From positions 1 through 12,873 of the forward strand of contig JAXDJC010000271.1 of assembly GCA_034663685.1 (NCBI GenBank): 12,873 nucleotides of DNA, written 5' to 3'. A model generated the notes under the pieces. That model had not been told where the DNA came from, did not search any database, and saw only the letters and a program-made list of their open reading frames with translations. This DNA is from AC-37 sp034663685. GTDB taxonomy: Bacteria > Actinomycetota > Thermoleophilia > Solirubrobacterales > Thermoleophilaceae. Numbering within the stretch: the first letter of the stretch is position 1; each line of letters opens with the position of its first letter. Made by a program: the position numbers and the translations under genes. This document shows positions 12,577 through 12,873 of this stretch, piece by piece.

Positions 12577-12873
12577 GGTTCCGCCGCTCCGCGCCGGACG
12601 AGCGCCTGATGGGGCTCCTGAACGAGGCCGCCGCCAACGCCCGCGTCGCGACGGGGACCCTCCACGAGCTGCTCGCCGACTACCCCGAGAAGCGCCACCT
12701 CGCCCGTGAGCTCCTCAAGCAGGAGCAGGAGGGCGACCGCATCACGCATGACGTGCTGCACCGGCTCGCCGAGAACGGCGTGCACTGCCCGTTCGCGTCG
12801 ACCGACGTACACGCGCTCGTCGGCGCGATCGACGACATCGTCGACTACGCCGAGCAGACGGCCGACTCGCTCG
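12573..12873 (+). CDS. DUF47 (PhoU-like) phosphate transport regulator, C-terminus cut by window edge
   Basis: The first 100 codons of a gene that continues past the right edge. The helical protein starts RFRRSAPDERLMGLLNEAA, matching the usual start of DUF47/PhoU-like proteins, and has the family's metal-binding patterns: E51xxxD55 and D87xxxD91 within TDVHALVGAIDDIVDYAE. DUF47 proteins usually accompany a Pit-type low-affinity phosphate transporter, which may lie just beyond the edge. The TTG at 12573 overlaps the stop of the response regulator (TTGA) and fits the family N-terminus. The in-frame ATG at 12609 would delete 12 residues of the first helix and is less likely. There is no ribosome binding site, so translation is probably coupled to the regulator. 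Confidence 0.88.
   Translation, partial: MRFRRSAPDERLMGLLNEAAANARVATGTLHELLADYPEKRHLARELLKQEQEGDRITHDVLHRLAENGVHCPFASTDVHALVGAIDDIVDYAEQTADSL

Overview
The window is uniformly GC-rich (roughly 70 percent by eye), densely packed chromosomal DNA. No insertion sequence, phage gene, tRNA, rRNA or CRISPR array is visible. Codon use, frequent 4-base gene overlaps, direct repeats resembling Streptomyces-type PHO boxes, and a Tat-secreted DUF6916-like protein all suggest a high-GC actinobacterium. A Thermoleophilia/Solirubrobacterales-like organism is my best guess, but it is an inference and not proven by the sequence. No gap between genes exceeds about 150 bases.

Left part (1-6012, all minus strand). 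A membrane-anchored GGDEF protein is cut by the left edge. Upstream of it in the direction of transcription lies a four-gene operon that reads from 6012 down to 1055. In order it encodes a secreted DUF4331 protein, a membrane-anchored TPR protein, a NicO/RcnA-type nickel/cobalt transporter with a large extracytoplasmic N-terminal domain, and a smaller NiCoT-type transporter. The last three genes are joined by 4-base ATGA overlaps. A perfect 11-bp hairpin separates the DUF4331 gene from the rest.

Centre (6013-6717). A divergent promoter region precedes a small plus-strand gene for a Tat-exported DUF6916-like protein with a very basic C-terminal tail. Its stop codon overlaps the stop of phoU.

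Right part (6714-12873) is a phosphate-starvation locus. pstS-pstC-pstA-pstB-phoU runs on the minus strand, with ATGA overlaps from pstC to phoU. Upstream of pstS is a stand-alone, receiver-less OmpR/PhoB-type DNA-binding protein. Divergent from it is a full-length PhoB-like response regulator whose receiver domain is atypical, followed with a TTGA overlap by a DUF47/PhoU-like gene cut by the right edge. The DNA-binding domains of the two regulators align without gaps over 94 residues (51 identities). The space between them carries tandem 11-bp PHO-box-like repeats and a perfect 16-bp palindrome. A second repeat pair lies upstream of pstS. No histidine kinase is present in the window.

Together, PstS captures phosphate at the cell surface, PstCA forms the channel, PstB drives it and PhoU reports transport state. 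The paired regulators plausibly control the locus through the repeats. The most novel elements are this regulator pair and the DUF4331-TPR-NicO-NiCoT operon.
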